A DNA stretch of 64,000 bases, taken from the NCBI RefSeq assembly GCF_965205175.1, contig NZ_OZ242038.1, forward strand, positions 1,364,001 through 1,428,000. The letters are read 5' to 3'. Positions 1-7,904 of this stretch are shown piece by piece. A program made the translations under genes and the position numbers. The DNA comes from Poriferisodalis sp965205175. Its GTDB lineage: Bacteria > Actinomycetota > Acidimicrobiia > Acidimicrobiales > Poriferisodalaceae. Below the pieces are notes generated by a model. That model was not told the DNA's origin. It did no database searches and saw nothing but the letters and a program-made list of their open reading frames with translations. How positions within the stretch are numbered: the stretch's first letter is position 1; every line of letters begins with the position of its first letter.

Positions 1-53
1 CGTTGACTGAGCTGCTCTCCCAGCGTCGAAGCGAGCAAGCGGCCGGCCGGTGA
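1..53 (+). CDS. C-terminal tail of an upstream ccm gene (partial)
   Basis: An open frame entering from the left edge gives 16 residues ending SEQAAGR and stops at a TGA that overlaps the GTG of the next gene in a GTGA arrangement. This overlap implies translational coupling with ccmD, so the gene is probably ccmC, the inner-membrane heme-handling subunit that usually precedes ccmD. The assignment rests on position only, because the visible residues carry no family motif. Confidence 0.4.
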   Translation, partial: LTELLSQRRSEQAAGR

Positions 54-271
54 CGCACGCGGCCAATGTGATCGCGGGCTATGCGTTGTCGGCGGCGGCA
101 ACCTCGGCCTATGTCGTGTGGGTCTTTCACCGCAGCCGCAAGCTGGGCCGACAGCTGGGCATCGGCTCGGAGACGCCGCCCGCTGCGCGACCCGTCTCAG
201 CACCTCCCGACAATGACGCCAGTGCGACGGCGGTCTCGATGAGCGACTCCGCGGCTGAGCTGCATGACTGA
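50..271 (+). CDS. ccmD: Heme exporter protein D-like small membrane protein
   Basis: A 73-residue protein with one hydrophobic segment at about residues 7-25, followed at once by a basic stretch (HRSRKLGRQ) and a hydrophilic tail. CcmD proteins are short single-span membrane proteins that help release holo-CcmE from the CcmABC complex. Sequence conservation in the family is weak, so the call depends on size, topology and location directly before ccmE, whose start overlaps this gene's end by 8 bases. The GTG start overlaps the stop of the preceding frame. Confidence 0.6.
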   Translation: MTHAANVIAGYALSAAATSAYVVWVFHRSRKLGRQLGIGSETPPAARPVSAPPDNDASATAVSMSDSAAELHD

Positions 272-827
272 CCTCAGTCCCCGGCGCCCGCTCGGCGCAC
301 CGGGTGATCGTGCTGCTGCACGCCGGCAGCTGGGGCGCCAGCGCAAGGCCGTGATCGTCACGGTGGTGCTGGTGCTGCTCATCGCGGGCGGCGCAGCAAC
401 CGTTGCCGGACTGCGCAATGCCACGCTGTTCTTTCGCAATGCCGACGAGGCCATCGCGGCGCGCAGCGAACTCGGCGACCGCCGCTTTCGCCTGCAAGGA
501 CGTGTCGTGCCGGCTTCGGTGGCCGTCGACGGCGGCGTGACCGTCTTCGAGGTGATCCACAACTGCGCCTCGGTATCGGTGCGTCACACGGTGGATCCCC
601 CGGACCTGTTCGAGTCGCCGTGGATTCCGGTGGTGCTCGAAGGCCGCTGGGTGGCAGGCGACGTAGTGACCGTGTCCGGTGCTGACACCCACTTCTTTGC
701 CAGCGACAACATGCTCGTGAAGCACACCAACGAGTACGAGGCAGCCAACGCAGATCGCCTCGACGATCCGGCCGCGCCGCCCGAGAGCTTCCTCGACGAC
801 TGCCCCTTCGAGGTTCCTCGGCTGTGA
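264..827 (+). CDS. ccmE: Cytochrome c-type biogenesis heme chaperone CcmE
   Basis: CcmE carries heme across the periplasmic face of the membrane and hands it to CcmF. The 187-residue protein has a basic cytoplasmic N-terminus, one membrane anchor at about residues 29-49, and a beta-barrel domain. The heme-attachment signature HxxxY is present as KHTNEY, with His154 and Tyr158. The His form matches the classical proteobacterial type, not the cysteine variant seen in some archaea and sulfate reducers. A short acidic tail follows. The gene overlaps ccmD upstream and ccmF downstream (GTGA), so the genes are probably co-translated. Confidence 0.95.
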   Translation: MTDLSPRRPLGAPGDRAAARRQLGRQRKAVIVTVVLVLLIAGGAATVAGLRNATLFFRNADEAIAARSELGDRRFRLQGRVVPASVAVDGGVTVFEVIHNCASVSVRHTVDPPDLFESPWIPVVLEGRWVAGDVVTVSGADTHFFASDNMLVKHTNEYEAANADRLDDPAAPPESFLDDCPFEVPRL

Positions 828-2881
828 TCTCCCTGCTGGGCACGCTCGGCGTGGCGGTGGGCCTCGTCAGCTCGCTCGGTGGCGCAATGACGCTGATCGC
901 TGCGAGGGTGCTGGGCCGGCCCGAACGCTGTCGTGGGGTGCTGGCGTGGGTCGCGGCCATGGCCGCCGGCGCTGCGCTGGCCGTGGGCGCCATGGAGTTC
1001 GCCCTGCTGCGCGACGACTTCTCGCTGGCGTATGTGGCGCGCAACTCCACCGTCGCCACGCCGTTCGTGTACAAGATCGCGACGCTGTGGGGCGCGCTCG
1101 AAGGCTCCATCTTGTTGTGGGCGCTGGTGCTGTGCGGCTATGTCGGCGCCGCAGCGTGGCGGTTCCGTGCTCGCACTGCAGAGCCGACGGTTGCCTGGGC
1201 GCTGGCGGTGATGCTGGGCGTGTGCGTCTTCTTCTTTGCGCTGCTGGCGGGCCCGGCCAATCCGTTCGCCACGCTGTCCGATCGGCCCGCGGACGGCGGC
1301 GGCCTGAATCCGCTGCTGCGCAACCATCCGCTGATGGCCATTCACCCCGTCATGCTGTACCTCGGCTATGTGGGCTTCACGGTGCCGTTCGGGTTTGCCG
1401 TGGCAGCGCTGCTGACGGGTCGCGTCGACGGCGGCTGGCTGGCCGACATGCGCCGGTGGACGCTCGTCGCCTGGGGCTGTTTGGGTGCGGGCATCCTGCT
1501 GGGCGCCTGGTGGTCCTATGAGGTGCTGGGCTGGGGCGGCTACTGGGCGTGGGACCCGGTCGAGAACGCTTCGCTGCTGCCGTGGCTGACTGCCACAGCG
1601 TTCGTGCATTCGCTCATTACCCAGCAGCGCCGCCAGATGCTGCGGGTGTGGAGCCTGTCGCTGCTCATCATCACGTTCGCGTTGACGATCTTCGGCACGT
1701 TCCTCACGAGGTCGGGCGTGCTCGAATCGGTACACGAGTTCAGCGAGTCGTCGCTGGGGCCGATTCTGCTGGCGTTCTTCGCGCTGATTGTGCTCAGCGG
1801 CGTGTTGCTGGTGGCGTGGCGCGGCGAGGCGCTGCGCAGTCCGGCGAGCTTGGGCTCGATCTGGTCCCGCGAGGGATCGTTCCTGGGGAACAATCTGCTG
1901 TTCGCCGTCGCCGCCTTCGTCGTGATGCTCGGCACGGTGTTTCCGCTGCTGGCCGAGGCAGTCTCCGCGGAGCGTCTCGCCGTCGGCCGTCCCTACTTCG
2001 ACCGAATGCTGGCACCGGTCGGGATCGCGCTGCTGGCGCTCATGGCGTTGTCGCCGGCGCTGAACTGGCGCGGCACCCCGGCGGAACTGCGCTCGAAGCG
2101 GCTGCTGTGGCCAGCGGCGGCTGGGGCGTTGACCATGGTGATGTCGCTGTGGGCGGGCGCGCACGGCCTGTGGCAGGTGCTGGCGTTGGGCATGGGCGGT
2201 TTCGTCATCGGCAGCGCCGTGCGGCTGTTGTGGCTGGGCGTGCGGCGCAACGGCTGGCGCGGACTGGTGGGCCGCACCGGCGGCGGCATGATCGCCCACA
2301 TCGGCATCGGCGTGATCGCGTTCGGTTTCGTCGCGTCGAGCGCATACGGCTCGACCGGCGAGTTCACGCTTTCGCCGGGCGAATCCGGCGTGGTGGCCGG
2401 CCGCGAGGTCACCTACCTGGGCCTGACCGACGCCGTCGAGAACGGCAACCGGGTCGTGCGCGCGCGCGTGGACATCGGTGGCCGCGGTGTCTTTGAGCCG
2501 GCAGTGACGCGATTTGCCGAGTTCGGCCAGCCGATCTCGACCCCTTCGGTGGCCACGAGCCTGATCGACGACGTGTACTTGTCGCTGGCGACCATTCCCG
2601 ACGAAGGCAGCGACGAGGTGGCGCTGCGTGTGCTCATCAAGCCGCTGGTTGCATGGATGTGGCTGGGCGGCGCGGTGCTGGTGCTCGGCATCGCCGTAGC
2701 GCTGGTGCCGCATCGCATCGGTACGCGGCGTCTAGGGAAACACGGCGGCCACGAACAGCAGCGCGCCGCCGCGACCAAGGACAGCCCTGACATCAGCGCC
2801 GACATCAGCCCCTCCGGCAACCCTGCCGACCGTGCCGAGGTCAGCGCCGAGGACAGCTCGAGGGTGTTGGGCACCCGATGA
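824..2881 (+). CDS. ccmF: Heme lyase CcmF, cytochrome c maturation
   Basis: CcmF is the multi-pass membrane subunit that attaches heme to apocytochrome c. The 685-residue product has many hydrophobic segments and the tryptophan-rich WWD signature near residues 229-262 (WWSYEVLGWGGYWAWDPVE followed by NASLLPWL), which binds heme. A periplasmic domain near residues 520-610 precedes the last transmembrane helix, and a polar tail follows. Length is normal for the family. The GTG start overlaps the ccmE stop, and ccmG follows after 13 bases. Confidence 0.96.
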   Translation: MISLLGTLGVAVGLVSSLGGAMTLIAARVLGRPERCRGVLAWVAAMAAGAALAVGAMEFALLRDDFSLAYVARNSTVATPFVYKIATLWGALEGSILLWALVLCGYVGAAAWRFRARTAEPTVAWALAVMLGVCVFFFALLAGPANPFATLSDRPADGGGLNPLLRNHPLMAIHPVMLYLGYVGFTVPFGFAVAALLTGRVDGGWLADMRRWTLVAWGCLGAGILLGAWWSYEVLGWGGYWAWDPVENASLLPWLTATAFVHSLITQQRRQMLRVWSLSLLIITFALTIFGTFLTRSGVLESVHEFSESSLGPILLAFFALIVLSGVLLVAWRGEALRSPASLGSIWSREGSFLGNNLLFAVAAFVVMLGTVFPLLAEAVSAERLAVGRPYFDRMLAPVGIALLALMALSPALNWRGTPAELRSKRLLWPAAAGALTMVMSLWAGAHGLWQVLALGMGGFVIGSAVRLLWLGVRRNGWRGLVGRTGGGMIAHIGIGVIAFGFVASSAYGSTGEFTLSPGESGVVAGREVTYLGLTDAVENGNRVVRARVDIGGRGVFEPAVTRFAEFGQPISTPSVATSLIDDVYLSLATIPDEGSDEVALRVLIKPLVAWMWLGGAVLVLGIAVALVPHRIGTRRLGKHGGHEQQRAAATKDSPDISADISPSGNPADRAEVSAEDSSRVLGTR

Positions 2882-2894
2882 GCTGGGCCGCGAG

Positions 2895-3569
2895 GTGAAC
2901 GACGGCGACCTGCACGACGAGCCACGCCACTCCTGGGTGTTGCTCGCCTCGGTGCTGTTCGGCCTGGTCGCGGCCGGCTTGATTGCCTTGCTGGCGACGC
3001 GGGACGCCGACGGCGGGGGCATCAGCGTGGCCAGTCCGCTCCTCGGCGAGCTGGTGCCGCCGCTGCGCGGCGAGCTCATCTGGCCTCCGGCCCTCGATGA
3101 CAGACAGGACGCGTCCACGTTGCCGGGCGTGCGCATCGGCCGCGATGGCCTGACGAGCTTCGACATCGACGCGGTGGGACCACTGTCGTCGAGGCCGAGG
3201 TGGGTGCTGGTCAACTTCTTTGCCTCGTGGTGTGTGCCCTGCGAGCGCGAGCATCCGGCGTTGGAGACGTGGGCGGCTCGCCGTCGCGACGACGGCGTCG
3301 TGGTCGCCGTGCCCTTCGGCGACCGCACCGAAGATGCGGTGGCCTTCTACGAGCGCTTGGGTGGCGAGTGGCCGGTCATGGCCGATCCCGATTCCCGCTG
3401 GGCGGTCGAGTTCGGCGTGCTGCGACCGCCCGAGTCGTTCCTGATCACGCCCGGCGGCATCGTGGCGGCACGCTGGCAGGGTCAGATCAGCGCGGACGAT
3501 CCTGATGCGGTCATTGCTGCATTGGTGAGCGCTGCCGACGCGGACGCCGCGCCGCAGTCCGGCCGATGA
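2895..3569 (+). CDS. ccmG: Thioredoxin-like thiol:disulfide protein CcmG/DsbE
   Basis: A membrane-anchored thioredoxin-fold protein that keeps apocytochrome or CcmH cysteines reduced on the outer face of the membrane. One N-terminal transmembrane segment (about residues 14-36) is followed by a thioredoxin domain with active site WCVPC, cysteines 113 and 116. Further on is the cis-proline region near PPESFLI. I chose GTG 2895 because it lies just after the ccmF stop; an upstream frame extends inside ccmF but has no family similarity. The gene is part of the ccm operon, with ccmH 7 bases downstream. Confidence 0.9.
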   Translation: MNDGDLHDEPRHSWVLLASVLFGLVAAGLIALLATRDADGGGISVASPLLGELVPPLRGELIWPPALDDRQDASTLPGVRIGRDGLTSFDIDAVGPLSSRPRWVLVNFFASWCVPCEREHPALETWAARRRDDGVVVAVPFGDRTEDAVAFYERLGGEWPVMADPDSRWAVEFGVLRPPESFLITPGGIVAARWQGQISADDPDAVIAALVSAADADAAPQSGR

Positions 3570-3576
3570 GCCCGCC

Positions 3577-4836
3577 ATGAGCAGCGCCGATTCGGCCGAC
3601 GGCGAGGCGTCGGCGAAGACCCGTCGAACGGCGCGACGTGTCGGCTGGCTCGTCATCGCGGCGGTGACCGTGGCGGCGGCGGTTGCAGCGGCCACGGCGT
3701 CGCGCACGCCGGCCACCGAGGCGGAGCGGGCCTACCGCCTCAAGGAGGCGACGCTGTGCCCAGTCTGCGACGGCCAGAGCGTGCTGGAGTCGAATGCTCC
3801 CGCGGCGGCCGCCATGCGCCGACAGATCGACCTGTGGGTGGACGCAGACCGCAGCGATGCCGAGATCCGGGCAGATCTCGCCGCTGCGTACGGCGACGAC
3901 GTCAACGCCTTGCCGTCGGGGGAAGGGGTGGGCACGTTGGTGTGGGCGCTGCCGATTGCCGCGTTCGCAGCCGCGGCAGCAGGGCTATGGGTCGCCGTCC
4001 GCCGCTGGCGGGTTCAAGAGGCCGGCGGCGCGACCGAGTCAGGCGCAGGTGACGCGACCGAGCCGCAGCGCCGCTCTGCGCGCAAGCGCCGGACGCGTCT
4101 GGCCTCGGTCGTCACGGTCAGCTCGCTGGTGGTGATCGGCGCGCTGGCAGGCGTGGCGGTAGCTCGATCTGCGGGGCTGCGCCTGTCCGGTGAGACCGTC
4201 TCCGGCGACATCGACCGTTCGGCTCGTTCGCTGCTGGTGGACGCGCAGCGGCAGTTTGCCGCCAACCAGCTGGACGAAGCCCGTGCCACGTTGGAAGAAG
4301 TCTTCCGGCTCGACCGTGACCTGCGAGGCGCACGCGTGCTGTCGGCTCGGCTGCACCTGCGCCAGTGCGAGTCCCTGGCAGCGCAAGGATCAGGCGGCGC
4401 GCAGGGCGCGGACGGTTCGCAAGACCTCGACAGCGACAACAGCGCCGTCGAGGCCGACGACGCACTCGGCGCAGGCTGCGAACTGCAGTCAGCGCTGGAG
4501 GACCTTGACCGTGTGCTGACAGCCGATCCTCGCGATGCCGAGGCGCTGGCGCTGCGGGGCTGGCTGCTGGTGCGCATCCCGGACCGGGAGCTGATCGCTG
4601 CGGGCCTTGCGTCGCTGGACGCTGCGGTCGCGTTGAACCCCGGCGAGTTCGATCCATTCGTGTTCCGCGGCTACGCGGCCCGCTTCATCGAGGGCGACCT
4701 GCCGGGAGCGATCGGCTACTACCAAGCCGCGCTCGAGCGCGGCCCCCCGCCCGCTATGGCCGCAGCGCTCAACAGCGCCATTGCCGAAATGCGGGCCGAA
4801 CAAGTCCAGCAGTCGCTGTCCGATGTCGGCGGCTAG
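3577..4836 (+). CDS. ccmH: CcmH-CcmI fusion, apocytochrome c chaperone with TPR region
   Basis: The protein has 419 residues. After an N-terminal hydrophobic segment (about 22-42), residues 50-130 form a CcmH domain with the redox motif LCPVC (Cys61, Cys64) and the family sequence GQSVLESNAP. A second membrane segment lies at about 126-146 and a third at about 172-190. The rest, about 200-419, is helical with TPR-like repeats resembling CcmI/CycH, which binds the C-terminus of apocytochrome c. Classical operons encode CcmH and CcmI separately; here they are one polypeptide, as in some other bacteria. It closes the visible ccm operon. Confidence 0.88.
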   Translation: MSSADSADGEASAKTRRTARRVGWLVIAAVTVAAAVAAATASRTPATEAERAYRLKEATLCPVCDGQSVLESNAPAAAAMRRQIDLWVDADRSDAEIRADLAAAYGDDVNALPSGEGVGTLVWALPIAAFAAAAAGLWVAVRRWRVQEAGGATESGAGDATEPQRRSARKRRTRLASVVTVSSLVVIGALAGVAVARSAGLRLSGETVSGDIDRSARSLLVDAQRQFAANQLDEARATLEEVFRLDRDLRGARVLSARLHLRQCESLAAQGSGGAQGADGSQDLDSDNSAVEADDALGAGCELQSALEDLDRVLTADPRDAEALALRGWLLVRIPDRELIAAGLASLDAAVALNPGEFDPFVFRGYAARFIEGDLPGAIGYYQAALERGPPPAMAAALNSAIAEMRAEQVQQSLSDVGG

Positions 4837-5021
4837 CTGTGTTGCACCTTGCTGGGTGAGTAGTCTACCCGTCGTGTTGAAGGCACCATGCGACAGCGAT
4901 CCGTCGGCGGCTAGTTCGATGCTAGGTGTTGGTCGTCTCCGGCGTTTGGTGAGCGGCTGCCGCGGGGGGGGGTCGGTGCGTAGTTGAGCGGCGGCGTGCT
5001 GCTGTTGGGGGCGGTGGTGCG
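4837..5021 (+). other. Intergenic gap with a possible leaderless micro-ORF
   Basis: Between ccmH and the fibronectin protein lies 185 bp. A TAGTCT box at 4861-4866 sits 7 bases before a GTG at 4874 that opens a 37-codon frame ending at 4987. The encoded peptide has no recognisable domain. The box may simply be the promoter of the downstream secreted protein gene. No terminator hairpin with a T-run is visible. Confidence 0.25.
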
Positions 5022-7340
5022 TTGTGGGGACTGCTGTCGGTTGTTGTTGCGGGGTGGGTGGTGGTGTTGGTGCCGTCGGTTGTTGGGGGTCAGGGTTCGG
5101 TGCCGGCGAAGCCGGAGAATTTTGTGATTGCTCCGGCTGTGGGCGGGTTGCGGGCGTATTGGGTGAATCCGGACGATGCGTCGATCACGAAGTATCAGTA
5201 CGTGGTGGCTCCTTCTTCGGGGAGCGGCGCGTCGGCGGCGGCGCGGGATTCGACGGCGTGGGTGGACATGTCTGGTTCGGGCGCGTCGACGACGTCGTTC
5301 TTGCTGCCGGCGTCAGCAGGGAGTTATGTGAAGATTCGGGCGGTGAACGCGAACGGACCGGGCCCGCAGACAGGTTTGGAGTCCGGCACGCCGGGCATGT
5401 CGAGCAATGTGATCGGGGTGTCGTTGGCGCCTGCGCAGGTGCGTGAGGGCAATGCGGGTCGCACCGATGTGACGTTGTCGGTGACGTTGCCGTCTCCGGC
5501 GCCGACGGAGGGCCGGGTGGTGACTGTAAATCGCCTGTCGCAGAACTCGGCGTTGGCCAGCACGTTGACGGGGAACGGGAATGTCACGCCGGCGACGTCG
5601 TGTTCGGCGCCGAGTCCAGCGCACGCTGACGTATGTTGGCCGAACGGGTACACGATCACGATTGCGTCGGGGCAGAGCACGGGTTCATTGGTGTTCAGTG
5701 TGCTGGGGGACACCACTCAGGAGAACAAGCGCGAGGTGCTGTATCTGTATCCGAATTACGGCAGCATTTTCGCGCGAGTGGGAGGGTCGGCGGTGTTGGA
5801 GGTGCTTGACGACGACGGCGCCAACGCACCCACCACCACGACAACTACGACGACCACCACTACGACTACGACGACCACGACAACATCGACGACCACCACT
5901 ACGACTACGACGACCACGACCACTACGACGACTACTACGACGGCGCCGACTACGACCAGCACGACGACTGCGGCGGGGGTGCCTGCGAAGCCGTCGGGGT
6001 TGTCGTTCAGTCGGCGTGGCAGCACGAATACGTTTGATGCGTCGTGGACGAATCCGAATGACGTGACGATCAATCGGTGGGCGTATCGGTGGGAGTATCC
6101 GGGTGGGTCGAAGTCCACGTGGAGGAATGTGCCGAGTTCGGGCAGTTCGACGACGTCGTTGGCGTTCGGTCCGGTGTCGGGGATTACTGATGGCAGGTGG
6201 CGGTTGCAGATTCGGGCTCGTAATCCGTCCGGCTGGGGGCCGGTGTCGGACTGGGCGTCGCATACCGTCGGCGCCACCACAACGACAACTTCCACTACCA
6301 CGACCACCACGACCACCACGACTACGGCACCGCCGACGACGACGACGACCACTACGACGACGACGGCACCGCCGACTACGACTACGACAACCACCACCAC
6401 GACTACGACAACCACTACGACGACGGCGCCGACGACTACGACTACGACGACCACTACGACATCGCCGACCACGACGACTGCTGCGACGACCACGACGACT
6501 TCGACGACTGCTGCGACGACCAGCACGACGACGACGGCGGCGCCGCGGTCTTCGTCGGGAGGAGGCTCCGGCGGTGGGGGCGGCTCTGGCGGTTCGGGTG
6601 GTTCTGGTGGTGTGGTGGTGTCTGGGAGGCCGTGGCAGCCGTCGGGGGTGCGGGTCGTGTCGGGCGGCGGTGTGCTGTTGGTGTCGTGGTCGGTGCCGGG
6701 GGGCGGTGCTTGTGAGGCGTCGGGGTTTCTGGTGCGGGTCCGAGAACGGTCGAGTGATGGCGGGTCGGGTGTGGGGCGTGTGGTGGCGGAGTCGCTGGTG
6801 CTGTCGGGCACCACGAGCTGGCTGGTGACCGGCCTTGACCCCGGGGTGAGCTACACCGCGGAGGTGCTGGCGTACAGTGCTGTGTGCTGGAGTTTTTCGC
6901 TGCCGGTGACGCGCGCGTTTACTGTGACCGCGGCGGGCAGGCCGCCGGTTCCGCCGGGGCGTCCGTTGATGAGCCCGATGCCGGTGCGAGAACTGAAAGT
7001 GGACACCGGCAAGCCGGGTCGGGTGACGGTCACCTGGACGAAACCCGCGGCCATGCCCGATGTGCAGCGTGATGTGCGTTGCGCGTACACCCGTGCGGGT
7101 GTGCCGCATTGGGTGAAGACCGTCCGTTACGCCTATGAGGTGCGCAATGTGACCACCGGCGAACGCGTGGGGGCGGGCGCCTTCGAGTCCGCCGGCCCCG
7201 CTCTCACTCGCACCGTGAGTCTCACCGGCCATGCGGCAGGCGCCGGTTATCGGCTGCGGGTCAGCGTTGTCGCCTATTCGGAGACTTGCAAGCGCTGGTC
7301 CGCGATACGCCGTGTCTTCTGGTGGACCAAAGCTCCTTAG
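5022..7340 (+). CDS. Secreted multi-domain fibronectin type III protein with Thr-rich linkers
   Basis: No specific function is recognisable. The 772-residue protein begins with a hydrophobic signal-peptide-like stretch (about 1-23), then a fibronectin III-like domain (about 27-122) and a Calx-beta-like segment (about 127-267, with VREGNAG and ending VLEVLDDD). A threonine tract follows (about 271-315), then a second FN3-like domain (320-417), a longer threonine tract (419-507), a Gly/Ser linker (510-530), and two more FN3-like domains (about 535-640 and 650-772). There is no sortase motif or C-terminal anchor, so it may be released or held non-covalently. The start is a TTG and remains uncertain. 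The Thr tracts are candidates for O-glycosylation and for repeat-length variation. Confidence 0.75.
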   Translation: MWGLLSVVVAGWVVVLVPSVVGGQGSVPAKPENFVIAPAVGGLRAYWVNPDDASITKYQYVVAPSSGSGASAAARDSTAWVDMSGSGASTTSFLLPASAGSYVKIRAVNANGPGPQTGLESGTPGMSSNVIGVSLAPAQVREGNAGRTDVTLSVTLPSPAPTEGRVVTVNRLSQNSALASTLTGNGNVTPATSCSAPSPAHADVCWPNGYTITIASGQSTGSLVFSVLGDTTQENKREVLYLYPNYGSIFARVGGSAVLEVLDDDGANAPTTTTTTTTTTTTTTTTTTSTTTTTTTTTTTTTTTTTTAPTTTSTTTAAGVPAKPSGLSFSRRGSTNTFDASWTNPNDVTINRWAYRWEYPGGSKSTWRNVPSSGSSTTSLAFGPVSGITDGRWRLQIRARNPSGWGPVSDWASHTVGATTTTTSTTTTTTTTTTTAPPTTTTTTTTTTAPPTTTTTTTTTTTTTTTTTAPTTTTTTTTTTSPTTTTAATTTTTSTTAATTSTTTTAAPRSSSGGGSGGGGGSGGSGGSGGVVVSGRPWQPSGVRVVSGGGVLLVSWSVPGGGACEASGFLVRVRERSSDGGSGVGRVVAESLVLSGTTSWLVTGLDPGVSYTAEVLAYSAVCWSFSLPVTRAFTVTAAGRPPVPPGRPLMSPMPVRELKVDTGKPGRVTVTWTKPAAMPDVQRDVRCAYTRAGVPHWVKTVRYAYEVRNVTTGERVGAGAFESAGPALTRTVSLTGHAAGAGYRLRVSVVAYSETCKRWSAIRRVFWWTKAP
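5832..5970 (+). repeat. Low-complexity ACN (threonine codon) tract 1
   Basis: An in-frame run of imperfect ACG/ACC/ACT codons encodes almost pure threonine with single Ser, Ala and Pro interruptions. Sub-blocks such as ACCACCACTACGACTACGAC recur within it, which suggests growth by slippage or unequal exchange. Confidence 0.85.
6274..6540 (+). repeat. Low-complexity ACN (threonine codon) tract 2
   Basis: A second and longer threonine-codon tract, broken up by repeated APPTTT and AP/SPTTT blocks and followed by a Gly/Ser linker. The frame stays open throughout, so any length change is in multiples of three. Confidence 0.85.
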
Positions 7341-7532
7341 CCGCAGTCGTCAGCCGCGCCGCCCGAGCATGCCGCGCGGCAGCCGCAGCCCAAAACTCGA
7401 CAGGTCGCCGCCACCACCGCGAGCCTCCAACGAGCGAGCGGCGAATGATCGCACCAACCAAGGCGGAACGCGAGCACGCAAGCCGCGGGTACTGGGCATC
7501 GCCCATTGTTTGCGGCGAGTGAACTCACCGGC
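7341..7532. other. Non-coding stretch before the repeat cluster
   Basis: I find no gene, RNA or strong terminator here. A short stem GGGC-ATC-GCCC near 7495 is followed by only a weak T-run. The remainder of the gap, 7831-7904, holds a TAGCGT box at 7862-7867 that could be the promoter of mrp. Confidence 0.4.
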
Positions 7533-7830
7533 GAGGGCGGGGTGTGGGCAGGGGCCTCCGCGCGCAGTTCTGCGACGCCACCCACCCCGCGCGTTCAACA
7601 GGTGCGTCGCAGCTGTTTGAGCACTGAGGCCCCTGCCCACGCTCCGCCCGGACGAGACACAACTGTCAGACGTGCCGTCACGCACCCCGCGCGTTCAGCA
7701 ATGGCGTCGCAGCTGTTTGAGCACGGAGGCCCCTGCCCGCACCCCGCCCGGACATGACGTTGCTGGAGGCATCGGCGGCGCAGCTGTTGGGGCACGGAGG
7801 CCCCTGCCCGCACCCCGCCCGGACAAGACA
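7533..7830. repeat. Cluster of four related intergenic repeats, one inverted
   Basis: Three direct copies lie at about 7581-7655, 7681-7757 and 7775-7830. They share the core GAGGCCCCTGCCC, followed by an (A/G)CNCCGCCCGGAC segment and preceded by (GTC)GCAGCTGTT. Copies one and two also share a CACCCCGCGCGTTCA leader. A fourth, reverse-oriented copy lies at about 7533-7579 (GGGGTGTGGGCAGGGGCCTC) directly beside the first, so the pair could fold into a hairpin. The array fills most of the gap between the FN3 gene and mrp. I see no coding potential in it. Confidence 0.8.
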
Positions 7831-7904
7831 CGGCCGGCAGCTACGACGCCACCCGCGCCAGTAGCGTGCCAATCCAGCGAACCGCAGCGAGTGAAGGGCA
7901 GCGG

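Noticed and set aside
584..2713. A 709-codon minus-strand frame opposite ccmE and ccmF
   Set aside because: Composition is dominated by Arg, His and Gln with no motif; ccmF on the other strand is certain.
5756..6814. A valine-rich minus-strand frame across the threonine tracts
   Set aside because: Poly-valine is simply the reverse complement of the ACN repeats; the plus-strand frame has clear FN3 domains on both sides.
7494..7506. GGGC-ATC-GCCC followed by a T-containing stretch as an intrinsic terminator
   Set aside because: The stem is only 4-5 base pairs and the T-run is interrupted.
7533..7830. The repeat cluster as a CRISPR array
   Set aside because: Copies are imperfect, irregularly spaced (about 100 then 90 bases), one is inverted, and no cas genes are present.
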